In this document: one piece after another, positions 45,388-55,363 of the stretch
How the letters are laid out: each line of letters starts with the position of its first letter
Numbering within the stretch: the first letter of the stretch is position 1
Source: Rhodococcus sp. IEGM 1379
GTDB lineage: Bacteria > Actinomycetota > Actinomycetes > Mycobacteriales > Mycobacteriaceae
DNA: 64,000 nucleotides
Assembly: GCF_030056815.1 (NCBI RefSeq)
Contig: NZ_JASHKR010000006.1
Span: 1-64,000 of the forward strand
Direction: 5' to 3'
Program-made: the position numbers and the translations under genes
The notes under the pieces: model-generated
Told to the model about the DNA's origin: nothing
Seen by the model: the letters and a program-made list of their open reading frames with translations, nothing else
Databases searched by the model: none

Positions 45388-48300
45388 ATGGGTTGGGGTA
45401 ATGGACCGCCGACGTGGTCCGAGATGGAGCGAGTGCTCTCGGGGCGAGCCGGCCGGGTCGGCCACATTCAACACGGCCGGGTCGAGCATGAAGACTTGTT
45501 TCCGGGCGACGGAAGCGACAGTCCTGCCTGGTCACGCAAGCGCGGGGAGTACCGCGCCGGTGAACTCATGCGTGGCATGAACACCGTGCCCTATGCAGAA
45601 CTTCACGCCCATTCGGCCTTCAGTTTCCTCGAAGGGGCGTCGCCTCCGGAAGAGTTGGTGGAAGAGGCGGTGCGGTTGGGTCTCGAAGCTATCGCTGTTA
45701 CCGACCACGACGGGTTTTACGGAGTAGTGCGGTTTGCGGAGGCCGCCCGTGAATGGGGGATGCGGACGGTATTCGGGGCCGAGTTGTCCTTGGATTCGGC
45801 ACCTCGTACCGGAACCCCGGACCCAGGCGGAACTCACCTGCTGGTGCTTGCGCGGGGGCAGGAAGGGTATCGACGACTCTCCCGTGAGATTGCCGCCGCG
45901 CACCTGGCGGGCGGTGAGAAGGGGAAGTTGCAATACAACATCGATACCTTGACCAAAGCTGCCGGCGGGCACTGGCATATTTTGACCGGTTGTCGGAAAG
46001 GTCATGTGCGGCAAGCACTCACAACAGGTGGGCGAGACGCTGCCGCAGAAGCGCTACGGGATCTGGTCCAGCGTTTCGGTGCCGAGCGGGTATCGGTCGA
46101 GCTTACCCATCACGGGCTGGCCGAGGACGACGAGCGTAATGCCGTTCTTGCCGAGCTTGCGCGCGAACAAGGTCTGCGGACAGTGGCTACTACGGCTGCA
46201 CATTTTGCGGCACCCGCGCGGCGCAGACTGGCGATGGCGATGGCCGCTGTCCGGTCGCGGCAGAGCCTGGACGACGCAGCCGGATGGTTGGCTCCGACGG
46301 GCGGGGCGCACCTACGTTCGGGTGAAGAGATGGCTCAACTTTTCTCGCTTTATCCCGAGGCTGTCAGTGGCTCAGCCGAGTTGGCGCGTGAGTGTGCCTT
46401 CGATCTCAAGCTCATCGCTCCGAAACTGCCACCGTTCGAGGTGCCGTCAGGCCACACCGAGGCGTCGTGGTTACGCGAATTGACTATGGAAGGTGCGCTG
46501 AAACGCTACGGCTCGCCCGCGGTAGCGCCGAAGGCCTACACGCAACTCGAACACGAACTGGCTGTTATTACGACCTTGAACTTTCCCGGGTACTTCCTGG
46601 TTGTCCACGACATCGTCTCGTTCTGCAAGAACAATGACATTCTTTGTCAGGGAAGAGGTTCCGCGGCAAACTCTGCCGTGTGTTACGCCATCGGCATTAC
46701 CAATGTCGACCCGGTGCGCAACGAATTGCTGTTCGAGCGGTTTCTGGCGCCCGAGCGTGATGGTCCACCGGATATCGACGTGGACATCGAATCCGACCGT
46801 CGTGAAGAAGCTATCCAGCATGTGTACACCAAGTACGGCCGCGGCTATGCCGCGCAGGTTGCCAACGTCATCACGTATCGAGGCAAGTCGTCGGTGCGGG
46901 ATATGGCTCGGGCACTGGGCTTTTCGCAAGGTCAGCAGGATGCGTGGAGCAAGCAGGTGGGTCGGTGGGGAGGTATCGACAAGAATGCCGAGACGGATAT
47001 CCCTCGCCCGGTGCTGGAATTGGCGGCGCAAATCGAAGGATTTCCGCGGCACCTGGGCATCCACTCCGGCGGCATGGTCATCTGCGACAGGCCCATCGCT
47101 GACGTCTGCCCGGTGGAATGGGCGCGCATGGCCAATCGCAGTGTCCTGCAGTGGGATAAGGATGATTGCGCCGCAGCCGGTTTGGTCAAGTTCGACCTCC
47201 TGGGGCTCGGCATGCTCTCAGCTTTGCACTACATGATGGATCTGGTGTCCGAACATAAAGGCGTCACAGTCGATTTGGCGCAACTCGACCTCTCGGAGAC
47301 TGCCGTGTACGAGATGCTGCAGCGGGCAGATTCGGTGGGAGTGTTCCAAGTGGAATCACGGGCGCAAATGGCGACATTGCCGCGTCTCAAGCCCCGCAAT
47401 TTCTACGATCTGGTAGTCGAGGTTGCGCTCATCCGCCCCGGCCCCATTCAGGGTGGATCAGTGCATCCATACATCCGTCGACGCAACAAACGCGAACCCG
47501 TAACCTACGACCACCCGTCACTCGAGAAGTCGCTGAAGCGCACGCTGGGTGTTCCGTTGTTTCAGGAACAGTTGATGCAGATGGCCGTCGACGTCGCGGG
47601 ATTCACGCCGTCCGAGGCGGATCAACTGCGTCGGGCCATGGGGTCAAAGCGGTCCAGCGAGAAGATGGAGCAACTGCGGGCGAGGCTGTATCAGGGAATG
47701 CGTGACCTCCACGGAATCGAGGACGCCGTAGCCGATCGCATCTACGAAAAGCTGCATGCTTTCGCCAATTTCGGCTTCCCGGAGAGTCATTCACAAAGTT
47801 TTGCCGCGTTGGTCTTCTACTCGTCGTGGTTCAAATTGCATCATCCGGCCGCATTCTGTGCCGGACTGCTGCGAGCGCAGCCGATGGGTTTCTACTCACC
47901 CCAGTCGCTCGTTGCCGATGCGCGTCGGCATGGGGTGCCGGTACACGGGGCCGACGTGAACATCAGCCTCGCCCACGCCACCGTTGAAGCGGAGGGACTC
48001 GAGGTTCGGTTGGGGCTGGGAGAGGTACGCAATATCGGTGATGCGCTCGCGGCGAGAATCGTCGAGCAGCGCGTCTCGGACGGTCCCTTCACCTCGTTTC
48101 TGGACCTGACCGGACGAGTGGAACTCACTACCGCACAAGCAGAATCGCTGGCAACAGCTGGTGCGCTCGCCAGCTTCGGGATTTCGCGTCGAGAAGCGCT
48201 GTGGGCTGCGGGCGCTGCGGCAGCGGAGCGTCCGGATCGTCTACCGGGAATCGGCGCTTCGGTGACGGCTCCCACCTTGCCGGGCATGAGCGACGTGGAA

Positions 48301-48699
48301 TTGGCGTCGGCGGATGTGTGGGCAACCGGCGTTTCTCCCGGCACCTTCCCGACGCAATTCCTTCGCGAGCAACTCGACGCCTTGGGGGTAGTGCCGGCCA
48401 ACGGTCTGCTCGACGTCCCGGACGGCGATCGAGTGCTGGTCGGAGGAGCGGTGACGCACCGCCAACGGCCGGCCACGGCGGGAGGTGTCACGTTCATCAA
48501 CCTCGAGGACGAAACCGGGATGGTCAACGTGGTGTGTTCGGTGGGGCTGTGGGCGAGGTATCGAAAGCTCGCAAACACGTCGCCGGCTCTCCTGATCCGG
48601 GGGAAAGTTCAAAACGCCGAGGGCGCCGTCACGGTTGTGGCAGATCGGATGCAGCGGATGGATCTGCGAGTCGCCGCCACTTCTCGGGATTTTCGTTGA
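45388..48699 (+). CDS. dnaE2: Error-prone DNA polymerase DnaE2
   Basis: A 1103-residue C-family polymerase. After a variable N-terminus that starts MGWGNGPPTWSEMERVL as in mycobacterial DnaE2, the PHP domain begins with YAELHAHSAFSFLEGAS (HAHS at 73-76). The polymerase core has PPDIDVDIESDRRE with catalytic aspartates and GRGSAANSAVCYAIGIT. The helix-hairpin-helix and OB regions (VLVGGAVTHRQRPATAGG, FINLEDETGMVNVV) complete it. ATG 45388 is preferred over GTG 45376. DnaE2 performs damage-induced mutagenesis with ImuA' and ImuB, encoded 16 kb upstream here; both loci have SOS boxes. Confidence 0.97.
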   Translation: MGWGNGPPTWSEMERVLSGRAGRVGHIQHGRVEHEDLFPGDGSDSPAWSRKRGEYRAGELMRGMNTVPYAELHAHSAFSFLEGASPPEELVEEAVRLGLEAIAVTDHDGFYGVVRFAEAAREWGMRTVFGAELSLDSAPRTGTPDPGGTHLLVLARGQEGYRRLSREIAAAHLAGGEKGKLQYNIDTLTKAAGGHWHILTGCRKGHVRQALTTGGRDAAAEALRDLVQRFGAERVSVELTHHGLAEDDERNAVLAELAREQGLRTVATTAAHFAAPARRRLAMAMAAVRSRQSLDDAAGWLAPTGGAHLRSGEEMAQLFSLYPEAVSGSAELARECAFDLKLIAPKLPPFEVPSGHTEASWLRELTMEGALKRYGSPAVAPKAYTQLEHELAVITTLNFPGYFLVVHDIVSFCKNNDILCQGRGSAANSAVCYAIGITNVDPVRNELLFERFLAPERDGPPDIDVDIESDRREEAIQHVYTKYGRGYAAQVANVITYRGKSSVRDMARALGFSQGQQDAWSKQVGRWGGIDKNAETDIPRPVLELAAQIEGFPRHLGIHSGGMVICDRPIADVCPVEWARMANRSVLQWDKDDCAAAGLVKFDLLGLGMLSALHYMMDLVSEHKGVTVDLAQLDLSETAVYEMLQRADSVGVFQVESRAQMATLPRLKPRNFYDLVVEVALIRPGPIQGGSVHPYIRRRNKREPVTYDHPSLEKSLKRTLGVPLFQEQLMQMAVDVAGFTPSEADQLRRAMGSKRSSEKMEQLRARLYQGMRDLHGIEDAVADRIYEKLHAFANFGFPESHSQSFAALVFYSSWFKLHHPAAFCAGLLRAQPMGFYSPQSLVADARRHGVPVHGADVNISLAHATVEAEGLEVRLGLGEVRNIGDALAARIVEQRVSDGPFTSFLDLTGRVELTTAQAESLATAGALASFGISRREALWAAGAAAAERPDRLPGIGASVTAPTLPGMSDVELASADVWATGVSPGTFPTQFLREQLDALGVVPANGLLDVPDGDRVLVGGAVTHRQRPATAGGVTFINLEDETGMVNVVCSVGLWARYRKLANTSPALLIRGKVQNAEGAVTVVADRMQRMDLRVAATSRDFR

Positions 48700-49320
48700 G
48701 AATTCCCGCTATTAGCGTATTCAGCATACTTTTGGCAAACAGGTAGACGAAATATCACCCCGTGTTTCACCCTTCGGATAAATGGCGTGCAATCTATTTT
48801 GGCCATTGTTGTCCATTTCTTGTCTCGACTGAGGGGTACATGAGACGTTTGGCATTTTGCGGGACCTTGGTCCGTGAGCTACACAGTGGAATGTTTCATC
48901 GGCCAGCGCTCAGTCGCGTGGCGATTGTGGCCATTTCGCTTCTGAACTGGGCATTTCTCCGAAGTGCATCCTTGAAATTTTTCAAAACTATGCCAGTTTG
49001 ATCGAAATCGCCGCAAAGGGCCACTTCCGAAATGGGACGAAAGTCACATGGGTGATTTTTGGGGTGAAGTGCGCGGCATCGCTAGGCCGTCCATTCTGTG
49101 AAGATTCTGCGAATGTGCTGGCAGTGCGCCTTTCCTGTGGGGGTGAGTCCGCGATTGGGGAAGCGGTATTGCCTTAATGGACTCTAAACATCGAAATTAG
49201 CCATCAAGTCGCTGGCATTTATTTTTGTAAAGACGTAGCGTCCGTGCAATCACTCAGCTAGTTGAGTAGTGAACTACAGCGGTGAACCAAGTTGGTGAAA
49301 TTTAACTCACGGGGGACGGG
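48700..49320. other. 621-base intergenic region before the NRPS-like gene
   Basis: I see no credible gene; the one short open frame (48762-49001) has low coding quality and no resemblance. The sequence is clearly richer in A and T than its surroundings and holds a short inverted repeat ACTCA-GCTAGT-TGAGT at 49252-49267, 54 bases before the NRPS-like start. Its length suggests a regulated promoter for the cluster. Confidence 0.5.
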
Positions 49321-52300
49321 ATGTCAGAGCGTAGGGGTCTGTCGGTCGATGCCTGGTCCGGGCTGGCCGTGCCGAAGGCCGGCCGGAGAACAGCACCTCG
49401 ACGTTTGAACCATGTGTTCGAGGCAACCGCAGACTCCGCGCCGGACGCAATCGCACTGGAATGCGACGGCTACGCCATCACCTACAGTCAGCTCGACCAG
49501 CGATCGAACCAATTGGCGCACTTGCTGATCGGACAAGGTATCGGTCTAGGTTCCCGTATTGCGATCTTCCTGAATCGTTCGGTTGACACTTACGTCAGTC
49601 TGCTCGGGGTGCTCAAAGCCGGCGCCACCTTCGTTCCCATCGACCCTGGCGCGCCGGCGGATCGTGTGGCGTATGTCGTCGACGACGCCGGAGTTCAACT
49701 TGTACTGACCTCGACGGATCTGATCGAGAGCACCGAACTGTGCAGTGTCGCGCGTCTGGCGATGGACACCTGCAGTGCAGCGATGGAAGAACAACCGTGG
49801 GATCGACCCATCGTGGATTCGAGTTCAGACACGGACCCCGCCTGCTATGTCCTGTACACATCGGGTTCGAGCGGGCGACCCAAAGGCGTTGAAGTCGCGC
49901 AGTCGAGTATCTGCAATTTCCTCGACGTGGTCCCCGAGATCTACGACGTGCGGCCGAGTGACCGTGTTTACCAGGGAATGACGATCTCCTTCGACTTCTC
50001 GATCGAAGAAATCTGGCCGACGTGGGCTCGGGGCGCCACCGTGGTAGCCGGCCCCACGGACAGTCGCAGACTGGGCGGTGAACTGGCCGATTTCCTCGAA
50101 GAACACACCATCACGACGCTGTACTGTGTTCCCACCCTGCTGGCCACGATCCCGCGGGACTTGCCGAAGATCCGAAACTTGCTGGTCGGTGGGGAGGCGT
50201 GCCCGCGTGAACTTGTCGAACGTTGGGCGCGCCCGGGACGCAAGATCCTCAACACGTACGGGCCGACCGAAGCAACCGTCACCGCCACCTGGGGTGAACT
50301 TCTTCCCGGTCGCCCCGTCACGATCGGTCGACCGTTGCCCACCTACTCCGTGGTGATTCTCGACGACGCCCGCGAGTTGGTTCCCCACGGTGAAGTGGGT
50401 GAAATCTGCATCGGCGGACGAGGCGTGGCGCGTGGATACGTCGGGCGACCGGACCTCACGGCAGACCGATTCATCGATCACTTCTCGGTAACGGCCGGTC
50501 AGAAGCTCTACCGGACAGGTGATCTGGGACGGTGGACACCGGACGGTGAGATCGAGTACTTGGGCCGGGCGGACGCCGAGGTCAAGATTCGCGGCCATCG
50601 TGTCGATCTCGGTGAGATCGAAAGTGTTCTCCTGGAACACCCGTTGGTATCGGAAGCTGTAGTGGCCTTGGTCGCGTCCGCGCCGGATGAGACGACACTA
50701 TCCGAATTGTGCGCCTACCTGGTGCTCGTCGATCCACGGGAAGAAGATCACCTTGTCGGCGAACTAGCGAACGCGGTATCTCAACGACTTCCCGCCTACA
50801 TGGCACCGGCTTTCGTCGACGTCATCGCCGCGCTACCCGTGATGCCAAGCGGAAAGGTTGATCGATCGAAGCTTCCCGAGTCGACCCGGCGACGCTTCTC
50901 GGCTCCGACGGGCCCAGTGGTCCCGCCACGGAATGAGCAGGAGGTGGCAGTTCGCGATATCTGGGCGCGTGCCTTTGGTTTACCTGCGGAAGAACTGTCG
51001 GTCGAAGCGAACTTCTTCGACGACCTCGGCGGGCATTCGCTACTTGCCGCAACCGTGGTGTCTGCTCTGCGTGAGAGTGGCATCGGAGCAAGCCCCTCGA
51101 TCCGAGACCTGTACAGCCACCCCACCGTACGGTCGATCTCGGAAGCCTTGGCCGCATCGGACTCTCAGCATCCGATTGCTGCGAATGTCGCTGTCAAACA
51201 TACGGATGCGCAAGTGGCCCGCGCCGGTGGTATTCAGTTGGCGGTGATCTATCTGTTCCTGCTCATCACGACGCTTCCGGTCTCGTACGTCTACACGAAA
51301 AATGACGGTTTTGTCTCCGTGCCGGTTCTGTTCGAGATGTTGGCCGCCATCATGCTCACCTATCTCTGTGTGCGCTGGTTCCTGCCGGTGGTCTGTGCGC
51401 GACCGCTTGCCGCCGGAATCAAACCAGGGCGATACAGACTCTGGGGCCCAACGTATCTGCGACTGTGGACGCTCGACTTGCTCCTCGCTGTCGGTGCGTT
51501 GCCTGTGGTCAGCGGATCGCCGTTGATGTCGATTTATCTCCGAATCCTCGGCGCACGCGTCGGGCATCGCACGACAATCGCGACGTCCTCTATATCCTTG
51601 CCGGGACTGGTCGAGATCGGTGACGGAGTATCGATCGGATACGGCGCGACCATCAGGCCGTGGCGCGTCGAGTCCGGTTCGGTGATCGTCGGAAAGATTG
51701 TCGTCGAAGCAGGTGCGTTTGTCGGTGCCAACGTGGTACTGGAACCCGGATCGACCGTCGGGGTGCGCGCCGCGCTCGGCGATCAGTCGTTGCTTCCGTC
51801 CGGGCACATCGTGCCGCAGGAGGCTCGGTGGGCGGGATCGCCCGCAGTTCCGGCAGAGTCTCTCGATCCGGCCGTCGAGATGATGATGCGCGCCGAAAGT
51901 GTTCGTGCCCGTTGGAAAGTGCGCCATATCGCGGCAGCGATCGCGGCATTGGCTGCACTCGAAGTGGGTGCCATCGCCTTGATGATTCCCGGTATCGCGC
52001 TGGTGTGGGGAGCACTGCTGGCCTGGGGTGTGTTGGCGGGGCTGGTGGCGACGTTGTTCACCGGACCGATTTTCGTGATCACCGTCTGCGTGTTCGTCGC
52101 CGTGAACAAACGACTTGTTCTTCGCAATGCTCCTGCCGGAATGCATCCCGTTCGATCAGGTTTGGGAATCCGCAAGTGGATGGTCGACAAACTGCTCGAA
52201 TTCAGTCTGTTGTTCACGAATTCGCTTTACGCCACGCTGTACACCGCACCATGGTTGCGGTTGCTCGGGGCGGACATCGGCCGCGGGGCAGAAGTGTCCA

Positions 52301-53394
52301 CCGTTTCGCATATCGACCCGGACATGCTCACCGTCGGGCAGGACAGCTTCATTGCCGACATGGCCAGCGTGGGTAGCGCGAGTTTCGCAAACGGACGGAT
52401 CATATTCCAGCCCACCAGAATCGGCGAGAGATCCTTTATCGGTAATGCCGCTGTGGTGCCATCGGGTATGGAGATCGGCGACAATTCTCTGATCGGTGTT
52501 GCGACGGTACCGCCGGTGAACGGTGTTCCGGCAGGGACGTCGTGGCTCGGTTCACCGGCCATTTACCTACCGCGCCGCCAAGACAGTGGAGACTACGATG
52601 ACGCACTCATCTACACGCCGGCGAAGGACGTGGTGCGTCACCGGTTGGTGATCGAGTTCTTCCGTGCCACATTGCCGCCCACCGTTCTGGGCGTGAGCTT
52701 CTATCTTTACCTATTGGTCTTGTCCTCCTTGGCGTTCAGGCGTGCACTCCCGGTTCCGGCGCTGGTGGCGCCATTGGTCGCAATGGCGTCAAGCCTTGCG
52801 GTCATCGGATTCTGCGCGGCAGTCAAGCGAAACACGGTGGGACGTTACCGACCGCGAGTGGAACCGCTGTGGAGTAAGTTCGTCCGCCGATCCGAATTCG
52901 CTACCGGACTCTACGAGAGCGCGGCTGTCCCGATCGGCGTCGGAATGCTGGTCGGCACCCCCTTCCTGCCGATGGTGTTGCGATGGTTCGGTACGACGAT
53001 CGGCAAGCGAGTGTGGTTCGGAACCACGTACCTCACCGAATTCGACCTCGTTCATGTCGGTGACGACGCCACTATCGGTACGGAGGCGTCATTGCAGACG
53101 CACCTGTTCGAGGACCGCGTCATGAAGATGTCCACGATCACCATCGGCGACGGCGCCAGCGTCGGAACGCGTTCGATCATCCTTTACGACACGATTGTCG
53201 GGGAGGAAGCATCGCTCAGTCCGCTGTCCCTGCTGATGAAGGGTGAGGAGCTGCCGCCGCGCACGAGTTGGCGCGGAATTCCGGCTGAGGGAATTCGCTC
53301 CGACGAGACACAAGCCCCTGCAGTCTTCAGCGTCGATGTTCCCCTCGATGAAGCTGCCACAGAAATTATCGTGACTGAAGGAGTGCCCGCATGA
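49321..53394 (+). CDS. NRPS-like synthetase with A, carrier and membrane/hexapeptide terminal regions (Pls architecture)
   Basis: A 1357-residue protein. The adenylation domain spans about 30-520: core A3 YVLYTSGSSGRPKG at 176-189, A5 NTYGPTE at 311-317, A7 YRTGDL at 397-402, A8 KIRGHRVDLGEIE near 422-434, A10 PSGKVDRSKLP at 509-519. A carrier domain has LGGHSLL with phosphopantetheine S573. Then come hydrophobic pairs near 638-690, 868-925 and 1118-1168 alternating with three left-handed-beta-helix, hexapeptide-like blocks near 735-845, 975-1085 and 1218-1320. No condensation or thioesterase domain exists. This order is that of epsilon-poly-L-lysine synthetase and of the NRPS terminal-domain family. 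It should activate one amino acid and polymerise or transfer it at the membrane. The next two genes overlap in ATGA junctions. Confidence 0.9.
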   Translation: MSERRGLSVDAWSGLAVPKAGRRTAPRRLNHVFEATADSAPDAIALECDGYAITYSQLDQRSNQLAHLLIGQGIGLGSRIAIFLNRSVDTYVSLLGVLKAGATFVPIDPGAPADRVAYVVDDAGVQLVLTSTDLIESTELCSVARLAMDTCSAAMEEQPWDRPIVDSSSDTDPACYVLYTSGSSGRPKGVEVAQSSICNFLDVVPEIYDVRPSDRVYQGMTISFDFSIEEIWPTWARGATVVAGPTDSRRLGGELADFLEEHTITTLYCVPTLLATIPRDLPKIRNLLVGGEACPRELVERWARPGRKILNTYGPTEATVTATWGELLPGRPVTIGRPLPTYSVVILDDARELVPHGEVGEICIGGRGVARGYVGRPDLTADRFIDHFSVTAGQKLYRTGDLGRWTPDGEIEYLGRADAEVKIRGHRVDLGEIESVLLEHPLVSEAVVALVASAPDETTLSELCAYLVLVDPREEDHLVGELANAVSQRLPAYMAPAFVDVIAALPVMPSGKVDRSKLPESTRRRFSAPTGPVVPPRNEQEVAVRDIWARAFGLPAEELSVEANFFDDLGGHSLLAATVVSALRESGIGASPSIRDLYSHPTVRSISEALAASDSQHPIAANVAVKHTDAQVARAGGIQLAVIYLFLLITTLPVSYVYTKNDGFVSVPVLFEMLAAIMLTYLCVRWFLPVVCARPLAAGIKPGRYRLWGPTYLRLWTLDLLLAVGALPVVSGSPLMSIYLRILGARVGHRTTIATSSISLPGLVEIGDGVSIGYGATIRPWRVESGSVIVGKIVVEAGAFVGANVVLEPGSTVGVRAALGDQSLLPSGHIVPQEARWAGSPAVPAESLDPAVEMMMRAESVRARWKVRHIAAAIAALAALEVGAIALMIPGIALVWGALLAWGVLAGLVATLFTGPIFVITVCVFVAVNKRLVLRNAPAGMHPVRSGLGIRKWMVDKLLEFSLLFTNSLYATLYTAPWLRLLGADIGRGAEVSTVSHIDPDMLTVGQDSFIADMASVGSASFANGRIIFQPTRIGERSFIGNAAVVPSGMEIGDNSLIGVATVPPVNGVPAGTSWLGSPAIYLPRRQDSGDYDDALIYTPAKDVVRHRLVIEFFRATLPPTVLGVSFYLYLLVLSSLAFRRALPVPALVAPLVAMASSLAVIGFCAAVKRNTVGRYRPRVEPLWSKFVRRSEFATGLYESAAVPIGVGMLVGTPFLPMVLRWFGTTIGKRVWFGTTYLTEFDLVHVGDDATIGTEASLQTHLFEDRVMKMSTITIGDGASVGTRSIILYDTIVGEEASLSPLSLLMKGEELPPRTSWRGIPAEGIRSDETQAPAVFSVDVPLDEAATEIIVTEGVPA

Positions 53395-54131
53395 AATGGG
53401 TATCGCTGTCTCGGAACATGACTCGTCGAAATATGCGCTCCGGTACGCGCCCGCACCCGCGGGCCCTCGTCTACCGAGGCCCGGCTTCATTGCCCGGTTG
53501 CTCGGAGGCCGTCGCGGACCTGTTGTCCTCTAGCGTCTGGAATTTCGACGTACATTTTGTCGGCCCCGACGAGGCGCTGCAGATCGACGATTCCACGCTC
53601 TATTCGGCTGCTGTGTACGCTCAACCCGGTGGCGGCGACCTGGACGGAGCCTTCACACATCTGCGCCGTCATGTTCCGGCGATCCAACAGTACGTGCGGT
53701 CCGGCGGGCGATACCTCGGGTTCTGCCTCGGCGGCTATCTTGCGGGCCGAAGTCCGGGTTTCGAACTGTTTCCCGGCGACGCGGACCAGTATGTCGCTTT
53801 GCAGAACTCCGAGGTGCAGGACACAAAAGGTGCTGTGCTCGAGGTGGACTGGCGCGGACAGGTCGAGGAAATGTATTTCCAGGACGGGCCGTACTTCTCA
53901 CTCGACCGCCACTACCGTGACTACTACGATGCCGAGGCGGAAATCCTTGCCCGATATCGGAACGGGCAGATTGCGGCACTGAAGATCGACTACGGGAAAG
54001 GCCGGGTTGCAATTGTCGGGCCGCATCCGGAAGCCGACGAATCTTGGTATCGGGGAGACGGATTGCGCGCTCCTGAGCGTCTGTCCACAGACCTGGGATA
54101 CCGCTTGATCAACGCGGTGATGACCCGATGA
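53391..54131 (+). CDS. BPL_N-domain (glutamine-amidotransferase-like) protein, cytoplasmic form
   Basis: A 246-residue protein of the fold seen at the N-terminus of yeast-type biotin protein ligases, related to class I glutamine amidotransferases. The likely nucleophile Cys sits in YLGFCLGGYLAG near residue 112, and GPHPEADESWY near 206 resembles the His-x-Glu pair of amidotransferases. No clear signal peptide; the first 25 residues are basic. Its ATG overlaps the NRPS-like stop and its TGA overlaps the next ATG, so it is a committed part of the cluster. Amidase, amidotransferase or peptidase action on the NRPS product is possible; nothing is established. Confidence 0.85.
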   Translation: MKWVSLSRNMTRRNMRSGTRPHPRALVYRGPASLPGCSEAVADLLSSSVWNFDVHFVGPDEALQIDDSTLYSAAVYAQPGGGDLDGAFTHLRRHVPAIQQYVRSGGRYLGFCLGGYLAGRSPGFELFPGDADQYVALQNSEVQDTKGAVLEVDWRGQVEEMYFQDGPYFSLDRHYRDYYDAEAEILARYRNGQIAALKIDYGKGRVAIVGPHPEADESWYRGDGLRAPERLSTDLGYRLINAVMTR

Positions 54132-55363
54132 CAGTAAGCTCGACCGCGCCGACGGAACAGATACCGGTTGTAGCGAAGAAGCGGCTTCTCGGAATCGACG
54201 CTGCCCGTGGAATCGCGCTACTGGGAATGATGGCCGTCCACTCCCTGATTGCTGTCGGCGATGATGGATCGCCGACGCTGTCCTACAGTATTGCGGCAGG
54301 ACGATCCTCGGCATTGTTCGCTGTTCTCGCCGGAGTCGGTATTGCATTTACGACGGGGCGGGCGCGGGTTCGACGCGAAAATCCCGGTGCCACTGCGGCT
54401 TCGCTGGCCGCCCGCGCCGCTGTGGTCGGCGCAATCGGATTGGCCATGGGATATGGCGAACCCGAATTGGCCGTGGTGATCCTGCCCTACTATGCGATCC
54501 TGTTCTTACTGGCGATTCCGTTGGTGTTCTTGCCGACACGGGTGGTCGCCGCTGTCGGTGTCGGCATCGCGCTTGCGGTGCCGGTGTTGATCGAATGGCT
54601 CAGTTCGGCGTTACCCGAACCAAGTCTGGACAACGTGACGTTTGTCGGAATCATCGAGAATCCAGTCGGATGGATGGTCGAACTGCTCTTCAACGGCGAG
54701 TTTCCGGCGCTTCCGTGGATGGCATACATGTGTGCCGGAATTGTCATCGGTCGATTGAGGCTGACGTCAGCCAATGTTGCCGGAGTCTTGTTGGTGATAG
54801 GGTCCGCACTCGCAGTTGGTGCTCGAATCCTCGCAGAGGTCTTGCTCTTTCATCTCGGCGGCCTTGAACAGATCATGGCTAGCGGAGACCTTTCGCGCGA
54901 AGAAGTTCGCGACATCATCGCTTACGGTGCCGATGGCTCGGTGTTCGGTTCGACGTGGTGGTGGCTTGCTGTCGACGGACCTCACAGCAGTACCCCGTTG
55001 GATCTTCTGGGCACGGTCGGTTCATCGATGGCAGTGATCGGAGCCGCGCTGTTCCTCGGCCATCTGACGGGAAACAGATTGGCTCGTATGGTCAACATCG
55101 TGATGGTTCCGCTGGCTGCGGCAGGTTCGATGACGTTGACGCTGTATGTACTTCACATTTGGTTCATCAATTCGAACTACGACATCTACTCGGCCTGGGC
55201 CGGGTACATCCTGCAGGTGCTTGCCGCACTCGGTATCGGACTCTTCGTGAGGCTGACTGCCGGACGTGGACCTTTGGAAGCGTTTGTGACGATGGTTGCG
55301 AATCGAAGTAGTCGGGCAGTAACGGATAGTGCGTCCAAAACTACTGCTGCGGAACGAGAGTGA
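54128..55363 (+). CDS. Multipass acyltransferase-like membrane protein (HGSNAT/DUF418 type)
   Basis: A 411-residue protein with about 10 membrane helices. The N-terminal signature RLLGIDAARGIALLGMMAVH near 19-38 matches the DUF418/heparan-alpha-glucosaminide N-acetyltransferase-catalytic-like family; the conserved His in helix 1 is the acyl-accepting candidate. A later block LTLYVLHIWFINSNY near 337 also has a His in a helix. Such proteins can carry acyl groups across a membrane. Coupled to the NRPS-like and BPL_N genes, it may acylate or export the product (inferred). The last 23 bases overlap the convergent BPL_N paralogue. Confidence 0.82.
   Translation: MTVSSTAPTEQIPVVAKKRLLGIDAARGIALLGMMAVHSLIAVGDDGSPTLSYSIAAGRSSALFAVLAGVGIAFTTGRARVRRENPGATAASLAARAAVVGAIGLAMGYGEPELAVVILPYYAILFLLAIPLVFLPTRVVAAVGVGIALAVPVLIEWLSSALPEPSLDNVTFVGIIENPVGWMVELLFNGEFPALPWMAYMCAGIVIGRLRLTSANVAGVLLVIGSALAVGARILAEVLLFHLGGLEQIMASGDLSREEVRDIIAYGADGSVFGSTWWWLAVDGPHSSTPLDLLGTVGSSMAVIGAALFLGHLTGNRLARMVNIVMVPLAAAGSMTLTLYVLHIWFINSNYDIYSAWAGYILQVLAALGIGLFVRLTAGRGPLEAFVTMVANRSSRAVTDSASKTTAAERE

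Noticed and set aside
48762-49001. Open frame of 79 codons before the NRPS-like gene
   Set aside because: Composition unlike neighbouring genes, no supporting motif, and it lies in a region that looks like a promoter leader.
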